DNA from: Beta vulgaris subsp. vulgaris
Lineage: Eukaryota > Streptophyta > Magnoliopsida > Caryophyllales > Amaranthaceae
DNA length: 64,000 nucleotides
Assembly: GCF_026745355.1 (NCBI RefSeq)
Contig: NC_079205.1
Span: 34,113,637 to 34,177,636, forward strand
Direction of reading: 5' to 3'
This document shows positions 43,844-55,735 of the stretch, in pieces. Every line of letters begins with the position of its first letter. The first letter of the stretch is position 1. The notes beneath the pieces are model-generated. The model had not been told where the DNA came from. It did no database searches and saw nothing but the letters and a program-made list of their open reading frames with translations. The position numbers and the translations under genes are program-made.

Positions 43844-46732
43844 TGTAATACCCAAATTTTCAAAGATTATTTATTATTATTTATTAAGATTTAATATTAT
43901 TTTCGCTTAAAAATTATTTTGTGATAATGAGATTTATTTGTTAACTATGTTTATTAAAATAATAATTTAATTTAGTTTGATTTATTTTAACAAGTTTCAA
44001 CTAAATACTTTACTTATTTTCATTTCATTATCAAACCTTTAAATTGATTTATGGATACTTTGGTTCGTTGTCCATCCACATTGGTAATCCAAGCCCAAAC
44101 ATTAGTCCATAGTTCAAGTCCATGTGTCTTTTACCAAAAAGAAAAGTTAAAACAAAAAAAAAAAAGAGAGTGAAAATCAGCTTCCTTCACGTCTCCCTCC
44201 CTCCTTCCTCTTCTTCTTCTTCAAAAAAAAATCAGCAGTAAAACAATTAATTAGTTCAGCAACTTGCAATACTTGTCAGTAAAAATTTAATCTCCCCAAC
44301 TAATATCAGATTTTAGGGGATAGCTTCACCTCCCTACACCATAGCCTCCATTAATGGGGACTTAACCAAGCTTGAAAATTTCTGACCAAATCCCTCTATA
44401 AATAGTGACTTCAATCTCATCAGATTCCTCAAGCAAAACCACTTCAAAGGTTTGCTTCATTCTCTCTCTCCCTTTAATTTCTGAAATTCTGATTTTTAGA
44501 GATAAAACAAAAATAAAATTTCAAAAACCATTACCACCAACCCAGAACCGCCGGAAAAACTTCGAACCACCGCAACAAAAACCGCCCACTTCGCGCCCAG
44601 CCAAGCCCGCCCTCGCGACCCAACTCCGCGCCCAGCCTCCTTCTGTCGCACCCTTCGCGACCCTCGCCCTCTGTCGCGACATTCTGTCGCACAGCCCCTC
44701 GACCGCCGCTTTCCCTCGCCTGAACTCCGCCGGAAATCGCCGGCCAAAAGTCACCCCAAACTCCTCTTCGTACCCCTCCTGTCGCCTCCCCTGTCCTTCC
44801 CTCTCCTTCGTTCCTTTTCTTCCCTTCTGTTTTTGAAACTGATTCAAAGAATCAGTAAAAGAGGACCCCCTTCCCTTTTTAATGATTTTGTTATTTTACT
44901 TTATTTTAAAAAGCTAAAATTATAAACTCCCTAAACTAGCTACATTAATTAATTGGTGTATTTTATAAATCTTTTACAAACTTGATAACGTTTTCTGATT
45001 TTCTAAATTAAACAAGGAGTAACATTAGTTATTCTTCATGTTTAAAATAGTTGTTTAAGTTAATAAAATTAAGATTGAAGTAATTTTGAATACTTAAAAT
45101 GATTTCATATATAGTGTGAAAACTATAAAACTTTATAAACTCTCTTAAGTTCATTAAGAATTTCTTTAAAGTTATTTGAATTATTTAAATTGTTTATTTT
45201 ATAAAAAAGGGGTTATTTAGGAACTAACTTAAATCTCGTTAATATTGTAGACTCCGATTTCGTAGACAAGGACTATCAAGAGCGCTAACACGTTCGTGAA
45301 CTTAGCTTTGGGCACGCGTCACGAGGTAATCTCCGATGTCCATCTAAACATAGATCCCGCTAGTGTAAAATGAATTGGTTACGTGATTATTATGTGCTTA
45401 TAAAATTTATAATTATAGACTATAATTATGGATCGAATAACAAGTGGACAACAGACTCTGGATTCTGATTATGATTATGAATAACGACGATGGACGATGT
45501 ACGATATGACAATAGTTACTATAACGTTATTAAAATCGGTTAATGTTATTTAATAATGATATGATTAATATTATTATTATTATTGTTATTATATATTATT
45601 ATTAGATTATTATTATTGTTATTATTATCATTTATTCATGAATATTATTATGTTATTAACTTTGAACATGGAAGTTGGATTGATAAGAAATTGGATAACA
45701 AAATGATTATGAATCTGAGACGATAAATGAACTCAAGTGATTGGAAATATGAAATAAGTTATTGAAATCTCTATGAATGGATTGAGATTATGATGGATTG
45801 AATATGTTCACACTGGTTTGAACAAGATGACGTAATTGAATAAGATGACGTAATTGAATAAGATGACGTAAATGTATATGTGAATTATGTGATGACGTGA
45901 ATTAAAAGATGTTAATCACGTAAAGTGAAATATCGGAGGGAAATGATGAACAGGTTGCCCTGTATGAGTGGTTCAGCGGCCCCTACAGGTTCTCTGGTTA
46001 CTATGCTGATTATTCTGTTAATGTCTTCCTTCTATCTTGATGTGATCCAAGTAGAAGGGGTGTGCACACTAGGGACTCTGTTATGGCCATTATTTTTCGT
46101 AGGTGGTTACAGGGGTTTCCCCGGCCTACAAGTAGGTGGTTACAGGGGTTTCCCCGGCCTACTATGTTGAAGTAAGTGGTTACAGGGGTTTCCCCGGCTT
46201 ACTGGCGTTCTCTTTCCTCTCCTTGAATAATAGATAATTGAATTAATGAAATGATTATTCAGTGTATATATATGTGTACATGTGTTATGACTTCCAAAAC
46301 TATTAGTATACTATTTTACAAAGTATTTTCAACTTAAGTATTTTACGGGATGGAGTTGGAATTACTCAGTTTATCTGATTTTGGGAGCTTCGTCTCTCTT
46401 GTCTCTTTTCAATGTATTTGTGCAGGTGGGTGATCGATCGGGGGAACAAAAGGGAGATCACTTAGAGTTGTCATCCACATAGCCTATGATTAGCTTTCGC
46501 TGGAACTCTGAAACTTTTAATTAATTAGTAATGTCTAATAAACAATTTACTTAGTTGTTTTCATTAATGAATTTGAGTTGGTGTGTTGTAACTTAGCCTT
46601 GCAATTGTTTCCAAGGAGATAATTGCGGCGGTAACACCTCCCCGTCGGATCGAACCCTCGTGGATCCGTTTTCCCCCGAAAACCCGAGTTTATTCGAATG
46701 GAAAAAGGGTTCGGGTCGGCGGGGGTGTTACA
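43844..46732 (+). mobile_element. element C LTR 3
   Basis: 2889 bp, TGTAATACCC...GTGTTACA, followed by the right target duplication GAAAG. Close to LTR 1, with some substitutions (for example in the minisatellite) and some short deletions in 44530-45670. Confidence 0.95.
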
Positions 46733-46737
46733 GAAAG

Positions 46738-48681
46738 TGGCTTCCATCATCTGGAAAGGATATCTTTGATGTACATCGTCGATTTTTGCCATATGATTCA
46801 CCTTATCGTAAATTGAAAAAATCTTTTGATGGGGAATAGGAACTAAGGGGACGTCCAAGGGTCTTGAGTGGTACAGAGTTATTTGAAAAGGTTAAAGATA
46901 TTGAGATTAAATTTAGAAAGAACAGTGGGACCAAACTTCCTAAACAGGAATATAAGAAATGTTCCGAGTTATGGCATTTGCCTTATTGGAGATTTTTGTT
47001 TGTCGGACATTCTCTATATATGATGCATATTGAGAAGAATATGTGTGATAGCTTAGTTGGAATACTAGTGATTATCTCAGGAAAGACGAAAGACGATGTT
47101 ATGCTAGAGAAGATTTAAAAGCACTTGGGATCAGAGAAGAACTCCACGTCGTTGAAAGAAACAATAGAAATTTTTTGCCTCCAACTACTTATACACTATC
47201 GAGGAATGAAAGAGAAAAAAGAATTTTGTGAATGTTTAGCAGGTGTAAAAGTACCTGAGGGTTATTCTTCTAATATTCGAAGTCTTGTTTCAATGGGAAA
47301 TTTGAAGCTTGTGGGTCTTAAGTCTCATGATTGCCATGTTTTGATGCAACACTTGCTACCTGTGGCTATTCGTTAAATTTTACCTTAAAAAGTTCGATTT
47401 GCTATTATCAGATTATGTTCTTTCTTTAATGAAATATATAGCAAAGTCATAGATCCTAAAGACTTGAATTCTCTGGAAACTTCAATTGTCATCATTCTGT
47501 GCCAATTAGAGATGTACTTCCCTCCATCATTTTTCGATGTCATGGTTCATGTAACTGTTCATTTGGTGAGAAAAGTAAGATTTTGTGGTCCCGTTTATTT
47601 AAGAAATCAATATCCCTTTGAAAGGCAAATGAAAACTTATAAAGGGTATGTCAAAAATCACTTTAGACCGGAAGGTTGTATTGATGAGCGAGCCCTTTCT
47701 GAAGATGTTGCTGGATATTGTAGTGAATTTTAAGGAAATAAGAAGACGATTGGGCTTCCTATATCACGGCATAGTTAAAGAATGGAAGCAAAAGGTACTT
47801 TAGGTTGTAAGCAACTTGACTTGTCTCATCAGCAGTGGCACATGGCGCACACTTATATTCTCTTTAACGAGGATGAAGTTGCACCGTATATTAAGCAGGA
47901 CATTTCTTATTTAAGGCAATACAATCGAAGAGGAAATGAGAAATCATTACTAAGAGAACATAATAAATCATTCAGCACTTGGGTGAAAACTCAAGTTATG
48001 AAAGAGCTTGAAGATTCATCCCATTCCATTTCTGATCGACTCAAGAGTCTAGCTTATGGACCCAATTTCAATGCCCCTTTTTATTCGGGATATGTCATAA
48101 ATGGTTGTACATTCTACACTAGGGATCAAGATGCAAATAGCACTATGCAGATCAGTGGGGTAACAGTTGAAGATGAGGCTATGCGTTTTGCTAGTTCTAA
48201 AGACAATCATCTTGTATGTGGTAAAATTTCATACTATGGGGTCATTTAGGAGATCATTGAGTTGCAATACATTGGATTTTTGATACCGGTTTTAGATGCA
48301 ATTGGGTTGATTCACATGCCGGAGTCGAGTATGATGAGTTAGCTAGGCTTCACTTTAGTCAACCTTGACAAGCTTGGTCACAAGGAAGATCCATACATAT
48401 TAGCTAGTCAAGCGAAGCAAGTATTTTACGTCACTGATCCAGCTGATAAGAAGAGGTCATCAGTCGTTATAACACCAAGATCTCGACAAGACATTGATGA
48501 CTATGATGAGGATGTTTTTATGGAAGAAAGACCGACAACTAATATTTTTGGAAAGGAGGGTGTTCTTGACGATGAGGTCGAAGATTCATCAACATATGTA
48601 CGTGATGACCATGCAGAAGGTGATTAGGTTGACAAAATTAGTCTTAAGGATAAACCTAGAAAGCATCATCATAAAAACAAG
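46738..48681 (+). pseudogene. CACTA-1 TNP2 transposase, part 2 (Transposase_21, DUF4218, DUF4216-like)
   Basis: Continues TNP2 with WLPSSGKDIFDVHRRFLPYD and RGRPRVLSGTELFEKV, then the hallmark HIEKNMCDSLVG near 47029. A DUF4218 segment follows (ETSIVIILCQLEMYFPPSFF, FERQMKTYKGYVKN, at about 47479-47660), then a DUF4216-like part with RFASSKDNHLVCGKISYYGV (about 48184-48245). An acidic C-terminus runs to a stop near 48681. Several TAG/TAA stops interrupt it (near 46837, 47116, 47374 and 48247). TNP2 cuts the transposon ends; this copy is not functional. Confidence 0.9.
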
Positions 48682-49031
48682 TAAGGTATGTTGATGTTGT
48701 TATACTTTTTTCTAGTTCTGTTGTTTGAATACTATTGTTTTGTATCGTCCTTTTATGGTTTTAATCTTATAGTAGTGAATATAAGTTAGCAACAGTAGTA
48801 TTACAGACTCTACAAGTATTTCAAAACTTATATTTTGTAATCTTGTTAGAGTGTTTTAGGCACTAAAATTCTAACAAATTTTTGTTTATAACCTTCTACT
48901 ATCTAGCGTTAAAAAGTTCCTAGAGTATTTGTATCAATTAGATCTTATGTTTAATAATAAATGCATGTTATGTTATCTTTCAATGTTACTATATTGTTGA
49001 TGGCTTCTCTATTTGCGATTTTTGTAGCTTT
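48682..49031 (+). other. spacer between TNP2 and the second CACTA-1 gene
   Basis: AT-rich, no recognised feature. TTTTTGTAG just before 49032 could be an acceptor for the next exon. Confidence 0.5.
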
Positions 49032-49337
49032 ATGGCCAAGAGGAAAAAGCAAGTGTGCTCTCAAGGTGATCCAACCTCTTCTGATGATTCTGATGTTGAA
49101 AATTCTAATCGTGATAATGATAGGGGACGTACCGTACTCGCTAAGGTGGGGAAGGCTATTCAAAATGGAAACAAAATTTCTTTAGATTGGCATCCAATTC
49201 AGATGACTCCACGTGGTGACAACCTCACTTTTACCACCTATATTGGTGTAGTTACTCGAGAACGAGTATGCATCACCTATGGTAGTTGGAAGGATGTTTC
49301 GAAAACCACATGAGACGAGTTATATGATATAATCACG
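49032..49337 (+). pseudogene. CACTA-1 second gene (plant En/Spm transposase-associated), first exon
   Basis: MAKRKKQVCSQGDPTSSDDS with an acidic N-terminus leads to LDWHPIQMTPRGDNLTFTTY and IGVVTRERVCITYGSWKDV. This is the conserved start of the plant Ptta/En/Spm second protein. A TGA follows KTT at 49311, and a good donor (CACG|GTAAGC) follows at about 49337. The protein is thought to bind transposon ends or serve TNPA-like roles. The next clear exon is at 52913, so the intron is unusually long (3.6 kb) and filled with inserted DNA. Confidence 0.75.
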
Positions 49338-49944
49338 GTAAGCACATGTTTCTTCCTATACTATAGTAGTGGTAAAATAATTCGTCAATGCTTAAACTAT
49401 TTGGAAGCTTACATGTTTAGAACTTCAAACCCAATTTTGGAACTTCAAACCCAAACTATGAGTAACATCTTCTTTTTACATGTCTTACTGATCTAGTGAT
49501 CATAGTAACATAGATGTTTGTGGACCTGTGCCACCACTTCCTCCACCATCAACAAAATTCCGAAAGCAATTGAAGGTGGTATGTAATCATAAGAGGTATC
49601 GCAATTGGCTTTGTAGTCTCTCCACCACCTTCATTCATCCTAAGCGTGTTAGGTGCTTGAACAAGAAGTGCCCTGGGTGCTACTACAGGGAGTTTACTTG
49701 CCCTGATGCATGTCTTCGGACCTGTCCGGTTGACAGTGCCACTTGCAGTCCTGTTTGCAGTAAGCTCATCACATTATTATTGTTTGGTTCTTAAATATTT
49801 CTTCAGCTTTAGCATAAAGTGAATTTTTCTTAAGTTCGAGTTTTTGTCTAATTTCTCATTTGAGTATCAACTATAAGCCATGGTGGACACCATTTTAACG
49901 TCTCTAACATATAATACAATGAATTGAGTCCTTTAAAATAAATT

Positions 49945-50329
49945 GGGTTTTTCTACGTTATACCCCTATATTTTTTCGATTTCTACGTTGTACCCCAAGC
50001 TTTTAAAAATTCTACACAGTACCCTCAAACTTACCTTTTTTGATGCACAATGCCCCTACCACTTATATACGTCATTAATTTCGTCTACTTTTTATAATCC
50101 GGTGGAACGAATCTAATTAGCGAATAATCCTTCTAAGGGTTAAACTCTTTATAAGTCAAATTAGTTTCAATAAATTTTTAAAAAAATAAATAAAATTAAT
50201 GACATATAATCAACAATTTGAGCACCGTGCATTAAAAAAGGTAAGCTTGAGGATACCGTGTGGAATTTTTAAAAAGTTGGGGTACAACGTAGAAATTGAA
50301 GAAATACAGGGTATAACGTAGAAAAACCC
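49945..50329. mobile_element. MULE-type MITE (385 bp) with 9-bp target duplication
   Basis: Terminal inverted repeats of over 100 bp: GGGTTTTTCTACGTTATACC at the left is matched in reverse complement at the right end. Both sides carry AAATAAATT (49936-49944 and 50330-50338). No coding sequence. A 9-bp duplication and long inverted repeats point to Mutator-type mobilisation. Confidence 0.93.
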
Positions 50330-50756
50330 AAATAAATTATGGCAAACATACTCATAAACCGATACTCTCCATCCCCCTAGCCCTCCTCAAAATCTCTTCA
50401 AGTGCAACTACTAGTGTCAATAAGATTTTAAATACACATGGTGAATAATTAACTAAATCGTTCCATTTTCATTGCTTACAATCTAAAAGAAATAACCTAT
50501 CTTTTCCAAATGGTTAGATCTGGTAAAACCATTAACATTATATGTATATTGCTTAGCTCTTATTTTTATAACTTTTGAGATTCTTTTGTGTAATTTTTAA
50601 TGGACAACTTATTATATATATTTGTCGTAACTTATAGTGCCTTTTGTTTAACTAACTAGTGGTCAGATTCTCTGATACAGGAATTGTGAAAAGCGAAATA
50701 TACTAGTTTATTATTTAGGGACATAGCAATTAGCAAAGTCATATGATGGTAAAACT

Positions 50757-51022
50757 TACATTGTCAACAAAAACAGTCCCAAAGTTCCCACAATGTTGAT
50801 GATCCCAAAAATCAGTCCACCGGAGCTCAACATATAGTAAGGTAAGATCCTTAGTGATTCCCATCTATCGGACCACACGATTTCCCGACATGAGAAACAT
50901 GCTCCATACATACTTGGTCTGCTTGAAACTTCTTTGAGGCGTTCATATATTACAGCAGGACTACCTAGTTCACTGCTTGCGGTGTACACTAGGAAAACAA
51001 AAATTACCAGCACCACATGCAC
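50757..51022 (-). pseudogene. DUR3-like urea/proton symporter gene fragment captured in CACTA-1
   Basis: The minus strand reads AVHVVLVIFVFLVYTASSEL then GSPAVIYERLKEVSS and MLSSGGLIFGIINIVG. This fits the segment of plant DUR3 with an ELGSPSVVY block and a LTMLSSGGLVFGIINIVGNFG-type transmembrane segment. After NIVG one A is missing; the next frame reads FGTVFVDN and then GTAAGTTTT, an intact splice donor. An acceptor-like CGCAG precedes the fragment (about 51024). So a genomic exon with its splice sites, not a cDNA, was taken up. Identity is from memory of the family; it is antisense to the CACTA gene and lies within its long intron. Confidence 0.75.
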
Positions 51023-51039
51023 TGCGATTTCTCACCCAC

Positions 51040-52330
51040 AAAAAAATGTATTTATCTGTTAATATACCAATGTAGCTGACATATACTAGAACAATGTCAT
51101 TACATCGGCCATTAATATGGTCAAAATAACATAAGGTTTGATTCTTGACTATATTTGCAGAACTGTGAATACTGAGGACACCTCTATGAGAGATGTATTA
51201 GAGAGATATAAGGTTATAGGGATAACTTGCTACATTTTTCATTACTATTTTATGGTTTTCATAGCTTATAGTTTATTTGGCTGGATAGTCTTCTGAGATT
51301 TATTTATGGATGGATTTTAGAATCTTTTAGGACACATTGCGTCTGATGAGATGATGAGTTTGAGATATCCATTGTATTCTTGCACATGTTCTCTAACTTT
51401 TAATTGGACTATTATATGATGTTATCAAGTCCATTTTGTCAATTTTTTTTGTTGCTTTATCTAGAGATTTGCATGAACTAGCTGTGTGCTATAGAGTCGA
51501 GAGACTAGTAGAGATACAACTCATTAAATGGTAGAGTATGGATGATAACTTGTATTGATAACTCGAAGGAAACTTCTCATTACAAAACTAATCCACATTT
51601 GAGAGATAGAGCTCTCCCTATGACTCTAATACAAGTGAATAATTTCCCAACTGGTCATTATGTTCTCTCTGCTCTTATTTAGAGGTTAGTCCTTATGTGA
51701 TTTCCTCCTTCTTTCTTGCTGTACGATTTCTGACATTTTTCAGCTGCAATCATTGTGCTGATGGTGACTCACTGGTGCTGACTCATAGGATTATTCTCTT
51801 GATATTTGTTAGCTATCATTCTTTGCTGTGGATTTCCTTTACTACCCCCTTCTTGTATAGGTGATTAGTGGCCTGGTAGTAGAGGCTTGGTGTGTACCAT
51901 TGTGCTTTTACTTGAACTAATCTTCTATATTCATCAGCTTCTTATAGCAGTTTTTAATATGTGTCATAATTGGCTAAGAAAATTTGATCATCTATAGTGA
52001 AAGTGACAGAATTAGGATCGATAAACTGGTACTCTGTGGAAAACTTTAGTGGGAACTAGTCCAACAAAGAGCACTTTTTATGACTTCATTCATCTGAACT
52101 TAAAGTTTATTAACAATTGGGTAAGCTAAAAAATGTCATAGGATCATCTCCAAGTCTTTGGTGTTAGATTATTTTATAAACTTCGTGTAGCCTCACAAAG
52201 GGGTTTCATGAATCAGGATATGAGGGCATTTATCAAAGTCAATCTATAGGCTGTTCTTAAAATCCTTGAGGTGTTTCCAGGATGGACTTGGACTTTACCT
52301 CTATACTGCTAATTTTATTGTAAATTAGTG
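51040..52330. other. intronic DNA of CACTA-1, no recognised gene
   Basis: AT-rich with no long open frame and no repeat structure that I can see. It could include further host sequence brought in with the DUR3 fragment, but nothing in it is recognisable. Confidence 0.4.
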
Positions 52331-52338
52331 GTCTCAGG

Positions 52339-52595
52339 TAGGGGTGTGCAAAAATATTCGATCCGAAAATCCGCCGATCCGATCCGAAATTGCGGATATC
52401 CAATTCGATTTTAAGATTTCGGATATTTCGGATCGGGTATCCGGAAAAAATTTCGGATTTTCGGATCGGGATTTTTCAAAAATTTCAACGGACCCGATCC
52501 GAAAACCCGGTGATCCGATCCGAAAAGTTCGGGATTTTCCCGATCCGAAATTTTCGGATCGGATCCGATCCGATATCCGACATTGAACACCCCTA
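52339..52595. mobile_element. hAT-type MITE (257 bp) with 8-bp target duplication
   Basis: Ends TAGGGGTGTGCA and TGAACACCCCTA, flanked by GTCTCAGG on both sides (52331-52338 and 52596-52603). An 8-bp duplication is a hAT mark. The interior is built of repeated GGATCCGA / TTTCGGATC words, which give false open frames. Confidence 0.93.
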
Positions 52596-52912
52596 GTCTC
52601 AGGCAGTGAAATACTGAAATATATGCTTGGTTGGTGTAATAGAGCTTGGTTGGGTAAAGTGTGCTTACCCCGTCATTTCTCCTCTATGCTAAAGTCACAA
52701 GTGTAAGAATCATTGTTGTGACTATGATATCTGTGAGGAAGCAGAATGTTAGAAATATGATATGTGCAGTTGTTCCTCATTTATGAAATTGTAAAAAAAG
52801 AAAATGGAAATATTGCCCTGTTATATTAGATCTAAAGTTATGCATGCAATAATGCAGTTTTTCTCACTTGTTCTCCTAGTTATATGCTAAATAATCATTT
52901 GCTATATTTGTA

Positions 52913-54075
52913 GAAAGGGTTCACAGTACAAAAAGACAGTAGAAAATGGATATTTTCTCGTGCTAATGATCGATGGAGGATTTTCAAGACAAGATTAAGA
53001 AAGTTATGGCTGTACAGGAAGTCCACTGGAAGGTTGAGAAAAAAGCCACCATGGAAATATCCTTTTTATCCTTCAACCTACTTGGGATAAATTTAAGGAA
53101 ATGTGCACTACCGAAAATTTCAAGGTTTCATAATTTTTAATATTTTTTCATAGTCTTTATTTTGGTTATGCAAATAGAATATTATGTGTTCTAAGTTCTA
53201 ACTTTGTATCTATACTATTTCAAGGAGCTTAGTGAAGAAAGTCAAAGACGATCAAGTCTGAAAGTTTCAAGCTATCAAGGAAGCTTGGTACCAATACTAT
53301 GAAGATAAGATTGTAAGTTATGTGAATATCAGTTATATTATATGGCATTAATTTTGTTTAGTATTCTAAATATTTTTATATATAACGTTAGGCGAATGAG
53401 CTTCTGAAACAAGGGATCCACGTCGATCAAGTGCCTCGCCATGAGTTATGAATTAGAGCTCATTCACTTGTGAAAGATGGAATAGTAACATTTGAAAATC
53501 CAATCGACCATGAAACTGCCAATGCAATCGTAAAATAGATTTCCTTTTGACATTTTGTAAAATCTAAAATCTTTGTCCTATATATATACTATAACTTGCT
53601 TTTGTTTCTTCACTGTTATCTTAAGAATGCATTGAAGGAGCAATCGAAAAAAGGTGAAGTTGTCATAGAGGGTGGTCGAGATGATATTTTGGCTAGAGCA
53701 CTCAAGAAGCCCGATCATGGTGGACGTGTTAGAGGTGTTGGATCAGGTATCACAAATACAGAGTACTTTGGATTTTCTAGACCAACACCACCCAGCCAAA
53801 TGCGAGCCGAAATAACTAACTCGAGGTCAGAGATTAGACATATGAAAGACAACCAACAATTTATGATGACTTTTATGATGTCATGCTTAACCCAAGAGCA
53901 GATGAAACAATTTATGGCCGGTGCAAGTCTAATGGGGACTTTTGGTGGCCAAGGTGGTGGGCAGTTTAGGGGTTTAGGTGGTCATAGAGATGGCCAAGTA
54001 TCTGAAGGGAAACAACAAAGAAGCTTACCATCGACAAGGGTAAAAAGATGGCTTCTTCACTCAATTACTAACTAG
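52913..54075 (+). pseudogene. CACTA-1 second gene, middle exons (transposase_24-like)
   Basis: After TTTGTAG at 52912 comes KGFTVQKDSRKWIFSRANDR and WRIFKTRLRKLWLYRKSTGR. Further exon-like pieces follow at about 53224-53312, 53391-53537 (NELLKQGIHVDQVPRHEL) and 53590-54075. The last contains GGRDDILARALKKPDHGGRV then RGVGSGIT, the typical conserved block of these proteins, and a coiled Met/Gln segment. One stop (after RHEL at 53449) replaces an expected Trp. GT and AG borders are visible between pieces. Confidence 0.75.
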
Positions 54076-54837
54076 AGGTGATGGGTTTTCTATATTGTCT
54101 AAATGTATGTTAAGCCCTTTGAAATCTCAACCTCAAAACCAAGAGTGAGAGCCCAAGATCGAGCCCGAGCCATATGTTGTTCTTTGGCCTGAGGATGTTG
54201 TGAGTCAACAAGAACCTGAGCTTCACTATTAGATGCCCAAACCTTCCCCAACGAGCTGAGTATTCATTTGCACCAGATGAACTACGACACTCAACCTATT
54301 AGTGAACATAAATTGCCTTAGGTATGAAGACTCTATAGCTCCTCCATATCTCTCTTATTACCTTTGTTTCCAATTTCTACTTAGAATGTATCTATAGAAT
54401 ATTATGGCTCTGTAATAGGTTTGGAACAGGCTAGATGTGCTAGTTATTCTGAAAAAGATCATCACCCATTGCTGATGTTAAACTGCCAGTGATATCCCAT
54501 CCTCCCAATTTTTGTGCCTGGTATCTCTTACAGTTTTACCTGTGAGTCTTTGATTTTTTTTTTATCAATCTTAATTTTTTTTCTTTCAAATATAAAAATT
54601 TATGTAATTTAAATATAGTAGTTAGTTACCCCTCTCTTTTTTCTCTTTTTTCCTTTTTCTTATTTTTTTGGTGTCATATCCCTCTTGACATATAGAATAG
54701 AGATTAGCTGCGGGACTGCTAGACAAGGAAAAATATCTATATATATGTTGTGGGCTAAGGCTGCGTGGATTTTAAAGAGTTGCTCAGTTGGAGAGATGTA
54801 TAGGCATTGGCTTATGCTATTATAGATACTACTAGTT

Positions 54838-55735
54838 GAGGACAGCTTCCCTCCTATCCTGTACACCTGATATATTCGTTTCTTGTCTATCAAAATCCGA
54901 CCAGGGTATTCATGATTGTTGCTTGGCGATTGAGAATGAGTTTGAGATTCAAATTGTTGCAATTAGACAAGTGCACATACTGGGGTCAACAGAAGTGACT
55001 TTGAATCACTTCACCTCTTTATCACACGATTATCGTCGAGTCTCTATTACCAAAGATATTGTGCCAACTACATCATTGCCATGTCCCAATGAGGAGCGTA
55101 GTGTAGTGTGCCAAGCAAAGTGTGCCTTTGTTTCTTGGCCTGCTCACTTAATTTTTCAAAAGACAAAGGTACATTCATATCAAGGTTATGCAAGTACAAA
55201 TGCCTTAATTACAAATGTAGCTTTTGCAACTCAATTAATCATATTTTTTTGTTTGCTTGTAAGTATAAAAAGCAGGCAGCAAATGTCGTTGTCTCACAAT
55301 CACCAGCTTCAAAAACATCAACTACTCAAAAATATGGCACTACTGATGAGGATCATGCCAAGGTGACCACTAATTTGTTGAGGACTTTGAAGAAAGAAGC
55401 TATGGTGATGAAAAAGACACGTGGAAACATCATATTGTCGATCCCGAATAGCGTATTTTACAATGAGCAAGAGGTAAGGCTTGATTATGAAGACATGCTG
55501 GATTGGTGCTTCCAAGTTCCAAAGAGAGATGGGATCAGCTCAAATGTCGATTCTCAGGAAGTATGTATTTTTTTTTCGAGGGACATGAAGTATGTATTTT
55601 TTTTTTTCGAGGGACATGAAGTATGTATTTAGTTGACTTTTAATTGTAATTTTTTTTTCTGAATAATTGATGATTTCAATAAGTGTCTCCATGAGCTTTT
55701 TTTTTTTTTTGTTATGCTAGGCACTTAAGTGAACC
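54838..55735 (+). pseudogene. CACTA-1 second gene, DUF8039-like region
   Basis: Contains IHDCCLAIENEFEIQIVAIR near 54908 and a segment ending FVSWPAHLIF at about 55150. The spacing resembles the C-x-LAI...FVAWP-x-LV domain often found after the En/Spm block in plant CACTA proteins. A helical stretch with LDYEDMLDWCF follows to about 55560, then a short duplicated TTTTTTTTCGAGGGACATGA sequence. The reading is open for 176 residues but has no clear start. Confidence 0.5.

Larger units (their letters stand above)
33373..46732 (+). mobile_element. gypsy element C: gag-only, arranged LTR-INT-LTR-INT-LTR
   Basis: Three LTRs (33373-36308, 38682-41531, 43844-46732) enclose two internal regions, each with PBS, leader ORF, gag and polypurine tract but no protease, RT, RNase H or integrase. 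GAAAG flanks the whole block (33368-33372 and 46733-46737), so it sits in the CACTA-1 transposase as a single insertion unit. Coding ends a few codons into what would be protease, directly followed by the polypurine tract. Copy 1 gag is intact; copy 2 and the middle LTR carry many short deletions. Confidence 0.93.

Noticed and set aside
47464..47733. Separate host gene of 89 codons
   Set aside because: It is the DUF4218 segment of the CACTA-1 TNP2 gene between in-frame stops.
52344..52596. Two open frames with repeated Ile-Arg-Ser-Asp words
   Set aside because: They are the GGATCCGA repeats of the hAT MITE.
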